DNA of 39,273 nt from Ruminiclostridium sp. (lineage in GTDB: Bacteria > Bacillota > Clostridia > Oscillospirales > Oscillospiraceae): contig JAFSFC010000052.1 in assembly GCA_017435425.1 (NCBI GenBank), positions 1 through 39,273 on the forward strand, in the 5' to 3' direction. Shown piece by piece: positions 1 to 7,862 of the stretch. The notes beneath the pieces are model-generated. The model saw nothing but the letters and a program-made list of their open reading frames with translations, was not told the DNA's origin and ran no database searches. Position 1 is the first letter of the stretch. Every line of letters starts with the position of its first letter. The position numbers and the translations under genes were made by a program.

Positions 1-755
1 AACTGGGTGCCCGCCACCAGCGCGGTGAGATCCAGCAGATAGACCTCCTTGTCCTGCAGCTTGTAGGGCACGTCGCCGTTGACGATCTTCTGGGCCAGAC
101 CCTCGGCAATGGCGGTCTTGCCCACGCCGGGCTCACCGATGAGACAGGGGTTGTTCTTCTGGCGGCGGTTGAGGATCTGGATGACACGCTACAGCTCCTG
201 GTCACGGCCGATCATCCGGTCCAGCTTGCCTTCGGCGGCCTTCCGGGTCAGGGAGATGCAGTGGTTCTCCAGGAACTTGCGCTTGGTGCGCTCCTTCCGG
301 CTGCCTTTGTCGTTCTTGCTGTTCTGGCCGTTTTCTCCTCCAACGGGAGGGTCGATAGGCAGATTATCCCCCTCCTGGCTGTTGTTGGCGGTGGGGTTTG
401 CCAGGTTGCCCATGAGTTTATTCAGGAAAGGGAAGGTGGCGGTGCGGCCCTCTTCCTCGTCTTCGTCGTCATCGCTGCGGTCGGGGTCGCCCATGGCGGC
501 GGCCAGGTTGCCCATCAGGCCTTCCATGCTCTCGGCGCCGCTGAATGCGGACATCATCTCATTGGTCAGGCCTTCCAGGTCCTCTTCGCTCAGGCCCATC
601 TTGTCCAGCATGTCGGTCACCGGGCGGATGTTCATTTCCCGGGCACACTTCAGGCAGAGACCTTCGTTGGTGCCGGGCTGGCCGGGGGCATCCAGGCGGG
701 TGATAAAGACCACGGCTACGTTCTTTTTGCATCGGCTGCAAAGGGTAGGGTTCAT
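1..755 (-). pseudogene. clpE: ClpE-like Clp ATPase, 5' part, interrupted by an in-frame TAG
   Basis: Clp/Hsp100 ATPases unfold proteins for the ClpP protease. Translation from the ATG at 755 starts with a zinc-finger-like region (CxxC at residues 6/9 and 34/37), as in ClpE, then an acidic linker, then the conserved lead-in GRDQEL. The next codon is TAG (CTA on the plus strand at 189-191) where family members have Glu. After it the same frame continues without a break as RVIQILNRR, then the Walker A motif GEPGVGKTA (about codons 207-215), and on to ALVAGTQ at the window edge. The stop therefore separates the zinc finger from both ATPase domains, and no in-frame ATG in the remaining 62 codons could restart before Walker A. 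It is either a true nonsense mutation or a consensus base error. The Shine-Dalgarno AAGGAG lies rather far (about 12 nt) from the ATG. It is last in a long minus-strand operon. The 3' part lies outside the window. Confidence 0.85.
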
Positions 756-844
756 AGGGTTCGTTTCACTCCTTGCTCAGGGGTTCATTTTTGCTGTATA
801 GCATAGCATGATTTTATGAATATGGTATGAATGGCAGGCTGCAT

Positions 845-1354
845 TTATCCTGTCAATATGGGCAGCTGTGTCAGGATGCCCAGCCAGGGGAGGACCCGGC
901 TCTCTGCGGCAACCTCCATGGGGATCCATCCCAGCAGGTCCACCAGGGCCCATTGGGCCACCAGCAGAATGAGGATGCCCTTGGCAAAGCCCAGGACACC
1001 GCCCAGGATCTTGTTGATCAGGTTCAGGCCGGGGAGCTTTGCCACCAGGTTCAAAATGTGGCAGAGGGCGGTCCAGATCATCTGGATCACCACAAATCCC
1101 GCCAGGAAGAGGATGGCCCGGGTGGCGGGTAGTGCGGCTTCCGGGGTGAGATACTGGGCGAAGAAGGGGGCCCACTCCGCCGCAAGGGGGCCAGCCTGGG
1201 CAGTGGCCAGATACCAGCCGCCCCCCAGGCCCAGCAGAACTGCTGCAAGCCCGCAAAGGGAGAGGATCAGACCTCTGCGCAGGCCCATGATGAACCAGTA
1301 GATCAACAGGCCCAGCAGGACGATGTCCAGCATAAGAGAGGTGGTCAGGGTCAT
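845..1354 (-). CDS. CvpA family membrane protein
   Basis: A 169-residue protein with four predicted hydrophobic segments (about residues 5-25, 28-50, 78-100 and 118-140). The layout of two N-terminal helices followed by a loop and two more helices, with the LILSLCGLA and LNLINKILGG-type segments, fits the CvpA/colicin V production family. Members of that family sit in the inner membrane and have been linked to envelope integrity, but their biochemical role is not settled. The start ATG overlaps the stop of the upstream DUF5711-like gene (ATGA at 1351-1354), so the two are translationally coupled. The next gene in the operon is the interrupted ClpE-like ATPase, after a 89 bp gap. The family assignment rests on pattern recognition and length, not on a search. 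Confidence 0.75.
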   Translation of the reverse strand: MTLTTSLMLDIVLLGLLIYWFIMGLRRGLILSLCGLAAVLLGLGGGWYLATAQAGPLAAEWAPFFAQYLTPEAALPATRAILFLAGFVVIQMIWTALCHILNLVAKLPGLNLINKILGGVLGFAKGILILLVAQWALVDLLGWIPMEVAAESRVLPWLGILTQLPILTG

Positions 1355-2730
1355 GCTTCTTCGTCCTCGCCTTCCTGGGTGGGGATTTCAGCTTCCGGCT
1401 GGGTCTCGGTTTGGGTGTCGGCGGGGGTGTCGGTGGCAGGCTGCTCCTGGACTGGAGTCTCGGTCTCGGTCTCAGGGGTGGTCTCTGTCTCCGGTTTGGT
1501 TTCCGCCGGTTTTTCTTCCTTGTCGTTCTTGTCCTTTTTGGTCTCCTTGGCGGCCTCCCTTTCTTCCAGGATCAAGGGGTTGGTGTCCCGGGAGCCGGAG
1601 GGGAAGTAGAGGCTCACCGTGGCGCTGCTCACCAGGGCCACACTGCCGTCTTCATAGACGGCCAGGTTGCGAATACCACGCTGGTTGGGCTCCATGCGGA
1701 ACTTTTCCAGTTTTTTGTTGGTGGTGATGATGTCGCTGGTGGTGAGGACTGCGATGCTGTTGCCCTGGGCGGCCATGGCCAAAGTCTGGCCCTCCAGAGG
1801 CAGACGCCCGATCTCCTCGCCGTCATCGTTGACGGTGACCAGGTTACCGGCGCTGCCGGAGGCCGAGCGGGACAGGAAGAGGGCGGCATATCCGTCACCT
1901 TGGAGGGTGCCCATCTTCAGGTACTGGCCTTCGTAGTCGTAGGCTGCGGTGATCACACCGCTGGAATCCAGGACCAGCAGGCTCTCGTCACCCAGGATCC
2001 AGCACTTGCTGCCGGACAGGATGGACAGAACCACGTTGGAGCCCAGGGAGACCTCCTTGGTGGGTTCCTCCCGGGAGGAGAAGGTGTAGTACAGCAGGGT
2101 GTTCTCAAAGGCACCGCCCTCCTGACCGGGAGAGATCAGATAGACTCCTCGGCAGTCAGGGGTGACCACAGCATCGGAGATGTATCGGCTGGACAGGCGG
2201 ATCTCCAGAACGGATTCAAAGCCGGGGTCGTAGATGTTGACCACGGCCTTGTGGCCGCTGACCTTGGAGGTAACAGCCACCCAGCCCTTTTCGTTGACGG
2301 TGGCGCAGAGGAGGGATTCCTCGTCAGGGAGGGTGAGCTCGTGGAGGAGCTTTTCCTCCCCCAGGACGATCAGCTCATGGCCGCCCACGTCGTATACCAC
2401 GGTGTACTTTCCGGCAGAGTTCAGGGCAGGGGAGTCCATGTCCACGGTCTCCTTCACCCGGGCTGCGCCCGTGGGGGAAACCAGCTGGATCTGGGTTTGG
2501 GTGCTGATGACCAGGTCATTTTCCACACCCAGGAAGAGGCTGTTGGCCTGGGCGTTGTGGGCGAAGTCATCCTTGGCCTGGGTGTAGGTCAGGCGGCGGA
2601 AGAGGGTGGCGGAGGTGTCGTGAAAGACGGTGGCCGCCAGAATGCCGAAGACCACCACCACGACCAGGGCCAGCAGACCCAGCCGCTGCTTGGGGGTCAG
2701 TGAGGTTTTTAAGGATTGGAGTTTGCTCAT
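1351..2730 (-). CDS. Membrane-anchored beta-propeller-like protein (DUF5711-like)
   Basis: A 459-residue protein with a short basic N-terminus, one transmembrane helix at about residues 17-37, a long extracytoplasmic domain and a low-complexity tail (about 390-459) made almost only of Glu, Thr, Pro, Lys and Gln. The middle domain has repeating short beta-strand patterns with successive GxxxxVLDSSG- and DDGEEIGRLP-like turns, which suggests a WD40/quinoprotein-like propeller. This architecture matches proteins annotated as DUF5711 in Oscillospiraceae. No catalytic residues are evident and the function is unknown; a sensory or structural envelope role is inference. It overlaps truA upstream and the CvpA gene downstream, each by 4 bp (ATGA), and so is an integral member of the operon. 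The tail is probably disordered and may span the cell wall. Confidence 0.7.
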   Translation of the reverse strand: MSKLQSLKTSLTPKQRLGLLALVVVVVFGILAATVFHDTSATLFRRLTYTQAKDDFAHNAQANSLFLGVENDLVISTQTQIQLVSPTGAARVKETVDMDSPALNSAGKYTVVYDVGGHELIVLGEEKLLHELTLPDEESLLCATVNEKGWVAVTSKVSGHKAVVNIYDPGFESVLEIRLSSRYISDAVVTPDCRGVYLISPGQEGGAFENTLLYYTFSSREEPTKEVSLGSNVVLSILSGSKCWILGDESLLVLDSSGVITAAYDYEGQYLKMGTLQGDGYAALFLSRSASGSAGNLVTVNDDGEEIGRLPLEGQTLAMAAQGNSIAVLTTSDIITTNKKLEKFRMEPNQRGIRNLAVYEDGSVALVSSATVSLYFPSGSRDTNPLILEEREAAKETKKDKNDKEEKPAETKPETETTPETETETPVQEQPATDTPADTQTETQPEAEIPTQEGEDEEA

Positions 2731-3503
2731 AGCAGGCCTCTCTGTTTGGGATAGGGGACCTCAGGAATGGGGTACCAAAGGTTGGTCATGTACAGACCCT
2801 GGGGAGGAGCGGTGGGACCGGCATCGGTCCGGTTGCGGCCTTCCAGCAGGGCGGGGATGTCATCGGGATGGATCTTACCTTCGGAAGCGTAGACGCAGGT
2901 GCCCACCATAGCCCGGACCATGTTGTACAGGAATCCGTCGGCACACACCCGGCAGGAGATCATATCCCCGTCCCGGGTGATATCGAAGTAGTGGACGGTG
3001 CGGACGGTGGTCTTGGTCTCGGTGCCCACGGAGCGGACGGAAGCAAAATCGTGGGTGCCCACAAAGTGGGAGGCCGCCCGCTGCATGAGGGTCTCGTCCA
3101 GCTTCTTGGGGTAGAACCACACCCGGTTCACCAGGAAAGCGTTGCGGATGCGGGAGTTGTAGATGCGGTAGGTGTATTCCTTTTTGATGCAGCTGCCGAT
3201 GGCGTTGAACTCCTCGGGGACCTCCGCGGCGTTGGTGACCACGATATCTCCGGGCAGGCGGGTGTTCACCGCCAGAGGGAGCCGGTCACAGGGAATGGTG
3301 GAGGTGGTGCGGAAGTTGGCTACGTAGATCTCGGCGTGAACGCCCGCATCGGTACGGCCTGCTCCCACCAGCTTCACAGGGTGATTCACGATGTGGGACA
3401 GCGCCTTTTCCAGGGTCTCGGCCACGGTGACCTCCCGCTTCTGGACCTGCCAGCCGTGGTAGAGGGTGCCGTCATACATGAGGGTCAGTGCAATGTTGCG
3501 CAT
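2727..3503 (-). CDS. truA: tRNA pseudouridine(38-40) synthase TruA
   Basis: TruA converts uridine to pseudouridine at positions 38-40 of the tRNA anticodon arm. The 258-residue protein has the family hallmark GRTDAGVHA with the catalytic aspartate at about residue 52, the N-terminal YDGTLYHGWQ motif, and the C-terminal FLYNMVRAMVG segment. Length is normal. The ATG at 3503 is preferred because AAGGAGG lies 5 nt upstream. A longer in-frame start at 3524 would lie inside the end of ecfT and has no comparable site. It follows ecfT by 10 bp, the usual Firmicutes order, and its stop overlaps the DUF5711-like start by 4 bp. Confidence 0.95.
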   Translation of the reverse strand: MRNIALTLMYDGTLYHGWQVQKREVTVAETLEKALSHIVNHPVKLVGAGRTDAGVHAEIYVANFRTTSTIPCDRLPLAVNTRLPGDIVVTNAAEVPEEFNAIGSCIKKEYTYRIYNSRIRNAFLVNRVWFYPKKLDETLMQRAASHFVGTHDFASVRSVGTETKTTVRTVHYFDITRDGDMISCRVCADGFLYNMVRAMVGTCVYASEGKIHPDDIPALLEGRNRTDAGPTAPPQGLYMTNLWYPIPEVPYPKQRGLL

Positions 3504-3513
3504 GGGGACCTCC

Positions 3514-4320
3514 TTACAGACCAAAGTGGCGCAGGACGCACACGGCGGCCAGCAGCAGGACGGTAAAGAACAGGAAGCCCCAGTCCCGGCCGTGGAAGGT
3601 CAGCTGGCGGAGGCTGGTGCGGCCCTCGTCACCGTGATAGCACCGGCACTCCATGGCGATGGCCAGCTCTTCGGCCCGGCGGAAGGAGGAGATGAACAGG
3701 GGGATCAGGATGGGGATCAGAGCCTTGGCCTTCTGCATCAGGTTGCCGCTGTCAAAGTCAGCGCCACGGGCCTTCTGGGCGTTGATGATCTTGTCAGTCT
3801 CCTGGATGAGGGTGGGGATGAAGCGCAGGGCAATGCTCATCATCATGGCCAGCTCGTGGACGGGGAAACCCACCTTCTTCAGGGGGCGCAGCAGACGCTC
3901 CAGACCGTCGGTGAGCAGGATGGGGGAGGTGGTGTAGGTCAGCAGCAGGGTGGAGCAGATAAGCATCAGGATACGCAGCACCATGAAGAATGCCTTCCAC
4001 AGGCCTTCCTCGGTGACCTTCAGAAAGCCCAGGCTCCACAGCACGTTGCCGTCGGTGTAGAAGAGGTTCAGAATGGCCGTACAGATCACAATGAAGACCA
4101 CCGGTTTCATGCCCTTGACAAAGACCTTGGGCTGGACCTTGGAGATGGCGATGAGCACCAGCAGGGAGGCCAGCACCAGACCGTAGGACACCAGATCCTT
4201 GCACAGGAAGATGATGACGATGAAGAGGACGGTAAAGATGAGCTTGGACCGGGGGTCCAGCCGATGGATGAGGGAGTGACCCGGGAAGTATTGGCCCAGG
4301 GTAATGTCTTTGAGTGCCAT
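3514..4320 (-). CDS. ecfT: ECF transporter transmembrane subunit EcfT
   Basis: EcfT is the membrane scaffold that joins the EcfA1/EcfA2 ATPases to exchangeable substrate-binding S subunits for vitamin and metal uptake. The 268-residue protein has about five to six hydrophobic segments and the two coupling motifs of the family: KARG at residues 183-186 and the second site near 222-228, here MECRCYHG. The second motif is more often AxARG in relatives, so Cys-Arg-Cys is a noticeable variant although the arginine is kept. It abuts ecfA2 directly (stop of ecfA2 at 4321, start ATG at 4320) and precedes truA. No S component is encoded in this window, which fits a shared (group II) energising module. 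Confidence 0.93.
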   Translation of the reverse strand: MALKDITLGQYFPGHSLIHRLDPRSKLIFTVLFIVIIFLCKDLVSYGLVLASLLVLIAISKVQPKVFVKGMKPVVFIVICTAILNLFYTDGNVLWSLGFLKVTEEGLWKAFFMVLRILMLICSTLLLTYTTSPILLTDGLERLLRPLKKVGFPVHELAMMMSIALRFIPTLIQETDKIINAQKARGADFDSGNLMQKAKALIPILIPLFISSFRRAEELAIAMECRCYHGDEGRTSLRQLTFHGRDWGFLFFTVLLLAAVCVLRHFGL

Positions 4321-5187
4321 TTATACCCCCTCCTTTCTGCCAAAGGCCTCCAGGAAGGCTGCCTTGGCCTGCTCCACCGTGTACACGGCGGGTTCGATGT
4401 CCACACCCAGGCCACGGACCCGGGAGAAGACACGGTTCATGGCGGGGACGGCCAGGCCCAGCTGTTCCAGTTCCTCGCCGTGGGAGAAGACTTCATGGGG
4501 GGCACCCACATAGGGAAGGGTGCCCTTGCTGATGACCACCAGGCGGTCGGTGATCCGGGCCACGTCCTCCATGGAGTGGCTCACGAAGATGATGGTGGCG
4601 TTGTTGGCCTTTCGGTAGGCCTCGATATTGACCAAAATCTCGGCAGCACCGGCCGGGTCCAGACCGGCAGTGGGCTCGTCCAGGATGAGGACCTTAGGCT
4701 CCATGGCGATGACGCCGGCAATGGCCACCCGGCGCTTCTGGCCGCCGGAGAGCTCAAAGGGGGAGCGCTCCAGCACGGCGTCGGACAGACCGGCAAACCG
4801 GGCGGCCTGACGGACCCGGCGGTCCACCTCTTCCTCGGGGAGCTTCATGTTCCGGGGGCCGTAGGCGATGTCCTTGTAAACCGTCTCCTCGAAGAGCTGA
4901 TACTCGGGGTACTGGAAGACCAGGCCCACCTGGTAGCGGATGTCATGGGTCATGGCCTTGCTGCTCCAGATGTCCTTGCCTTCGAAGAGAATCTGGCCGG
5001 AGGAGGGCTTCATCAGGCCGTTCAGGTGCTGGATCAGGGTAGATTTACCCGAGCCGGTTCGGCCAATGATGCCCAGATACTCCCCACGGTAGATGGTCAG
5101 GTCCACGTTGTCCAGGGCCCGCTGCTCGAAGGGGGTGTTTGGGCTGTAGATATGGGTCAGGTTTTTGATTTCAATAATGGGTTCCAC
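4321..5187 (-). CDS. ecfA2: ECF transporter ATP-binding subunit EcfA2
   Basis: One of the two ABC ATPases that power the shared ECF transporter. The protein is 288 residues from a GTG start at 5187, chosen because the frame upstream has no ATG, GAGGAA lies about 7 nt before it, and homologues begin at this point. Walker A GRTGSGKST is at about 42-50, the Q-loop Gln at 92, signature LSGGQ at 146-150, Walker B LILDE with the D-loop PTAGLDP around 170, and the switch histidine near 204. The DEPTAGLDP form, against DEAT in the neighbour, marks this as EcfA2. It lies 20 bp after ecfA1 and abuts ecfT. Confidence 0.94.
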   Translation of the reverse strand: MEPIIEIKNLTHIYSPNTPFEQRALDNVDLTIYRGEYLGIIGRTGSGKSTLIQHLNGLMKPSSGQILFEGKDIWSSKAMTHDIRYQVGLVFQYPEYQLFEETVYKDIAYGPRNMKLPEEEVDRRVRQAARFAGLSDAVLERSPFELSGGQKRRVAIAGVIAMEPKVLILDEPTAGLDPAGAAEILVNIEAYRKANNATIIFVSHSMEDVARITDRLVVISKGTLPYVGAPHEVFSHGEELEQLGLAVPAMNRVFSRVRGLGVDIEPAVYTVEQAKAAFLEAFGRKEGV

Positions 5188-5207
5188 GATACATTCCTCA
5201 TTTTTCG

Positions 5208-6053
5208 TTACTTGCGGAGGAGTCCCTCCAGCACAGCGGCGCATTCCTCGTCGCTGAGGGCATCCAGGGGGACATCGAAGCCCTCCTGACGGAGTTCATA
5301 GAGGAGGGCGACGGTCTCGGGGACGGCAAGACCGGCGGCCCGCAGGGTCTCCACATGCTGGAAGACCTCCCGGGGGTGACCGTCGTCAATGATCTTGCCC
5401 CCGGCCATGACCACCAGGCGCTGGGCCTGGGCGGCTTCGTCCATGTGGTGGGTGATGAGGACCACAGTGATGCCATACTTTTCGTTGAGTTCCTTGATGG
5501 TATCCACGGTCTCCCGGCGGCCCACAGGGTCCAGCATAGCGGTGGCCTCGTCCAGGACGATGCACTTGGGCATCATGGCGATGATGCCGGCGATGGCCAC
5601 ACGCTGCTTCTGACCACCGGACAGAAGATGGGGGGAGTGCTCCCGCATCTCATACATGCCCACCATCTTCAGGGCCCGGTCCACCCGTTCCCGGATCTCT
5701 TCCGGGGGGACCCCCAGGTTCTCGGGGCCGAAGGCCACGTCTTCCTCCACCACGCTGGCAACGATCTGGTTGTCGGGGTTCTGGAAGACCATGCCCACCT
5801 TCCCCCGGATCTCCAGGAGCTTGTCCGGGTCGGAGGTGTCCAGACCGTCCACCAGGAGCTTGCCTTCGGTGGGGGTCAGCAGGGCGTTGAAGTGCTTGGC
5901 CAGGGTGGATTTGCCCGAGCCGTTGTGGCCCAGAATGGCCACGAAGGAGCCGGCCTCGATCTCCAGATCGATATCCTGGAGGACGGGAGGATTCCCGGCA
6001 GGCTCATCGGGATACATAAAAGTCAGGTGTTCTGCTTTGATAATTGCGCTCAT
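5208..6053 (-). CDS. ecfA1: ECF transporter ATP-binding subunit EcfA1
   Basis: Partner ATPase of EcfA2 in the shared vitamin/metal uptake module. The 281-residue protein has Walker [10 protein letters not shown] at about 42-50, Q-loop Gln at 91, signature LSGGQ at 144-148, Walker B IVLDEAT at about 165-171 and a switch histidine near 202. The DEATAMLDP sequence corresponds to the DEATSMLDP form typical of EcfA1. The ATG at 6053 has GAGGAA upstream; the longer open frame to 6167 is antisense-like low-quality sequence inside the end of the methyltransferase gene. The gene follows the methyltransferase by 16 bp and leads into ecfA2. Confidence 0.94.
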   Translation of the reverse strand: MSAIIKAEHLTFMYPDEPAGNPPVLQDIDLEIEAGSFVAILGHNGSGKSTLAKHFNALLTPTEGKLLVDGLDTSDPDKLLEIRGKVGMVFQNPDNQIVASVVEEDVAFGPENLGVPPEEIRERVDRALKMVGMYEMREHSPHLLSGGQKQRVAIAGIIAMMPKCIVLDEATAMLDPVGRRETVDTIKELNEKYGITVVLITHHMDEAAQAQRLVVMAGGKIIDDGHPREVFQHVETLRAAGLAVPETVALLYELRQEGFDVPLDALSDEECAAVLEGLLRK

Positions 6054-6069
6054 AGTAGTTTCCTCGTGT

Positions 6070-6936
6070 TCAGCGGCCGGAGGTCCAGCGTCCGGCTGCG
6101 CCGCAGGGCAGCACCAGACCGCTGTCGGTGGCGGGCAGGCCCAGCTCATCGCTGACGGTGTGACCACCGTACTTCTTGGAGATCAGGGTCTCCATCATGT
6201 AGGTCAGCACGGAGGGGGCCAGACCGGTGGTGTAGGAGTTGATGATAAAGAACAGGGGATTGTCGGACAGAACGCCCACCACCATCTCCAGGAAGGGGTA
6301 GAGATTCTCTTCCAGCTTCCAGATCTCACCGGAGGGGCCTCTGCCGTAGGAGGGGGGGTCCATGATGACCGCATCGTAGCGGCGGCCTCGGCGGATCTCA
6401 CGCTCCACGAACTTGCCGCAGTCGTCCACGATCCAGCGGATGGGTGCATCCTCCAGACCGGAGCTCTTGGCGTTCTCTCTGGCCCAGGACACCATGCCCT
6501 TGGCGGCGTCCACGTGGCAGACGGAGGCGCCGGCTGCGGCGCAGGCCACGGTGGCAGCACCGGTGTAGGCAAAGAGGTTCAGGACATTCACAGGCCGGCC
6601 GGCATTGCGGATCTGATCCATGGCGAAGTCCCAGTTGGCGGCCTGCTCCGGGAAGATGCCGGTGTGCTTGAAGTTCATGGGCTTGACGTTCAGGGTCAGC
6701 TCCTTGTACTTCACCTGCCAGCGCTCGGGCAGTTCCTTTTTTACCCACTGGCCGCCGCCGGTGTTGGAGCGGGCGTACCGGGCATCAAACTTCTTCCAGC
6801 CGGGATGACGGCGGGGGGTGTTCCAGATGGCCTGGGGGTCCGGGCGGACCAGAGTATATTTTCCCCAACGTTCCAGCTTTTCTCCTCTGCCGCAGTCCAG
6901 CAGTTCATAGTCTTTCCAACCAGTAGAAGCCCACAT
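6070..6936 (-). CDS. Class I SAM-dependent methyltransferase (RlmI/COG1092-like)
   Basis: A 288-residue protein probably methylating RNA. It has the SAM-binding motif [13 protein letters not shown] at about 120-131, an acidic residue ending the next strand (CHVDAAKG), and a DPPSYGRG motif at about 193-200, the NPPY-type catalytic loop. The order and spacing resemble the catalytic domain of RlmI-type 23S rRNA cytosine-C5 methyltransferases, but an N-terminal PUA domain is not evident, so the target is uncertain. The second of two near ATGs (6936) is preferred because AAGGGGA sits 7 nt before it but only 1 nt before the first (6942). It is the first gene after the promoter at 7009-7037 and heads the operon that runs to the ClpE-like gene. 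Confidence 0.85.
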   Translation of the reverse strand: MWASTGWKDYELLDCGRGEKLERWGKYTLVRPDPQAIWNTPRRHPGWKKFDARYARSNTGGGQWVKKELPERWQVKYKELTLNVKPMNFKHTGIFPEQAANWDFAMDQIRNAGRPVNVLNLFAYTGAATVACAAAGASVCHVDAAKGMVSWARENAKSSGLEDAPIRWIVDDCGKFVEREIRRGRRYDAVIMDPPSYGRGPSGEIWKLEENLYPFLEMVVGVLSDNPLFFIINSYTTGLAPSVLTYMMETLISKKYGGHTVSDELGLPATDSGLVLPCGAAGRWTSGR

Positions 6937-7008
6937 ATGCATTCCCCTTTTTTATTCATTCACGCCCCCAAAGAGGGCTGTCGTAAAATGCTGACATAAA
7001 ATCATACT

Positions 7009-7037
7009 ATTATATCATTACAAACACATTCCGTCAA
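7009..7037 (-). promoter_or_regulatory. Sigma-A promoter of the methyltransferase-ecf-truA operon
   Basis: On the minus strand, -35 TTGACG (7032-7037) and -10 TATAAT (7009-7014) are separated by 17 bp. It lies about 70 bp before the methyltransferase start and is the only strong promoter seen for the eight-gene minus-strand run. Confidence 0.8.
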
Positions 7038-7081
7038 TTAGATATACACCTCCGGATGTAGGGCTTTTTCCGGGAAAAAGA

Positions 7082-7110
7082 TTGTATTGAGAAACAAGAT
7101 ATGCTAAAAT
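7082..7110 (+). promoter_or_regulatory. Sigma-A promoter of the DivIVA-like gene
   Basis: -35 TTGTAT (7082-7087) and -10 TAAAAT (7105-7110) with a 17 bp spacer, 46 bp before the start codon at 7156. Divergent from the operon promoter at 7009-7037. Confidence 0.65.
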
Positions 7111-7155
7111 ATCACCAAACTATGACTAGATTTTCCTTTTTGGGAGGAATGCAAT

Positions 7156-7815
7156 ATGAGCGAGAAGGCAGGTCAGTTCCGGGGTGCCGCCTTTGGCGGC
7201 TTCCACCGCCAGGATGTGCTGGATTATCTGGAAAAAATGGCCCGGGAGCGCCGGGAAGAGCAGGAGGTCCGGGAGGCGGAAAAGGCCGGTCTGATGGCCT
7301 CTCTGGAAGAAGAGCGAGCCGCCCGGAATCGGGCTGAAAACCGCCTGGCCCTTTTGGAAAACCGGGCCAGCGAGACCACGGATGCCCAGAAGGAGCTGGA
7401 GGAAGCCGTGGCCAAGCTCCGGGAGGAGCTGGCAGAGAAGGAAGCCCAGCTGACCCAGGCCCGGGCTGAGGCAGAGGACCTGCGCCGGCAGATCAGCAAG
7501 CTGGAGCCCGAGGCCCAGTCCTGGCAGCGACTCAAGGATACCGCTGGTGACATTGAGGTGGCAGCCCACGAGCGGGCTCAGATCACCATCCAGGATGCCA
7601 GGGTCCAGGCGGCAGAGATCCGGGCAGATGTCATCCGCTGGGTGCTGGATGTCCAGGCCAAGTGCGACACCCTCCAGGAGGATATTCGTACCTCCATCCG
7701 GGGAGCAGTGACTCAGCTGGACAATATCCACACCGCCTTTGCCGAGACCGAGCGCCAGACCCAGACCTTCCAGAATGCTCTGACTGAGTTGGTGGCAGAA
7801 ACCGAAAAAGAGTAA
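7156..7815 (+). CDS. DivIVA-like coiled-coil protein
   Basis: A 219-residue, highly charged protein. The N-terminus carries FGGFHRQDVLDYLEKM at about residues 13-28, which resembles the membrane-binding and dimerising start of DivIVA/GpsB proteins. Residues about 28-135 have a heptad pattern rich in Glu, Arg, Ala and Leu that predicts a long coiled coil, followed by a second helical region to the C-terminus. Such proteins mark poles or septa and recruit envelope enzymes; that role here is inference. The ATG at 7156 has GGAGGA 7 nt upstream. The gene is monocistronic: its own promoter lies upstream and a strong hairpin follows directly. It faces the glycosyltransferase/CsaB gene tail to tail. 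Confidence 0.75.
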   Translation: MSEKAGQFRGAAFGGFHRQDVLDYLEKMARERREEQEVREAEKAGLMASLEEERAARNRAENRLALLENRASETTDAQKELEEAVAKLREELAEKEAQLTQARAEAEDLRRQISKLEPEAQSWQRLKDTAGDIEVAAHERAQITIQDARVQAAEIRADVIRWVLDVQAKCDTLQEDIRTSIRGAVTQLDNIHTAFAETERQTQTFQNALTELVAETEKE

Positions 7816-7817
7816 TA

Positions 7818-7856
7818 AACAGGCGCAAGCAGAGTCAGAGTCTGCTTGCGCCTGTT
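7818..7856. terminator. Bidirectional terminator hairpin
   Basis: A perfect 16 bp stem (7818-7833 with 7841-7856) and 7 nt loop between convergent genes. The minus-strand transcript continues into a T-rich stretch that includes five T; the plus-strand side has no clear T tract, so it acts more convincingly for the minus strand. Confidence 0.75.
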
Positions 7857-7862
7857 GCTGTG

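Noticed and set aside
3466..5289. A 607-codon plus-strand frame opposite ecfT and ecfA2
   Set aside because: Same antisense artefact; the minus-strand ABC motifs are complete.
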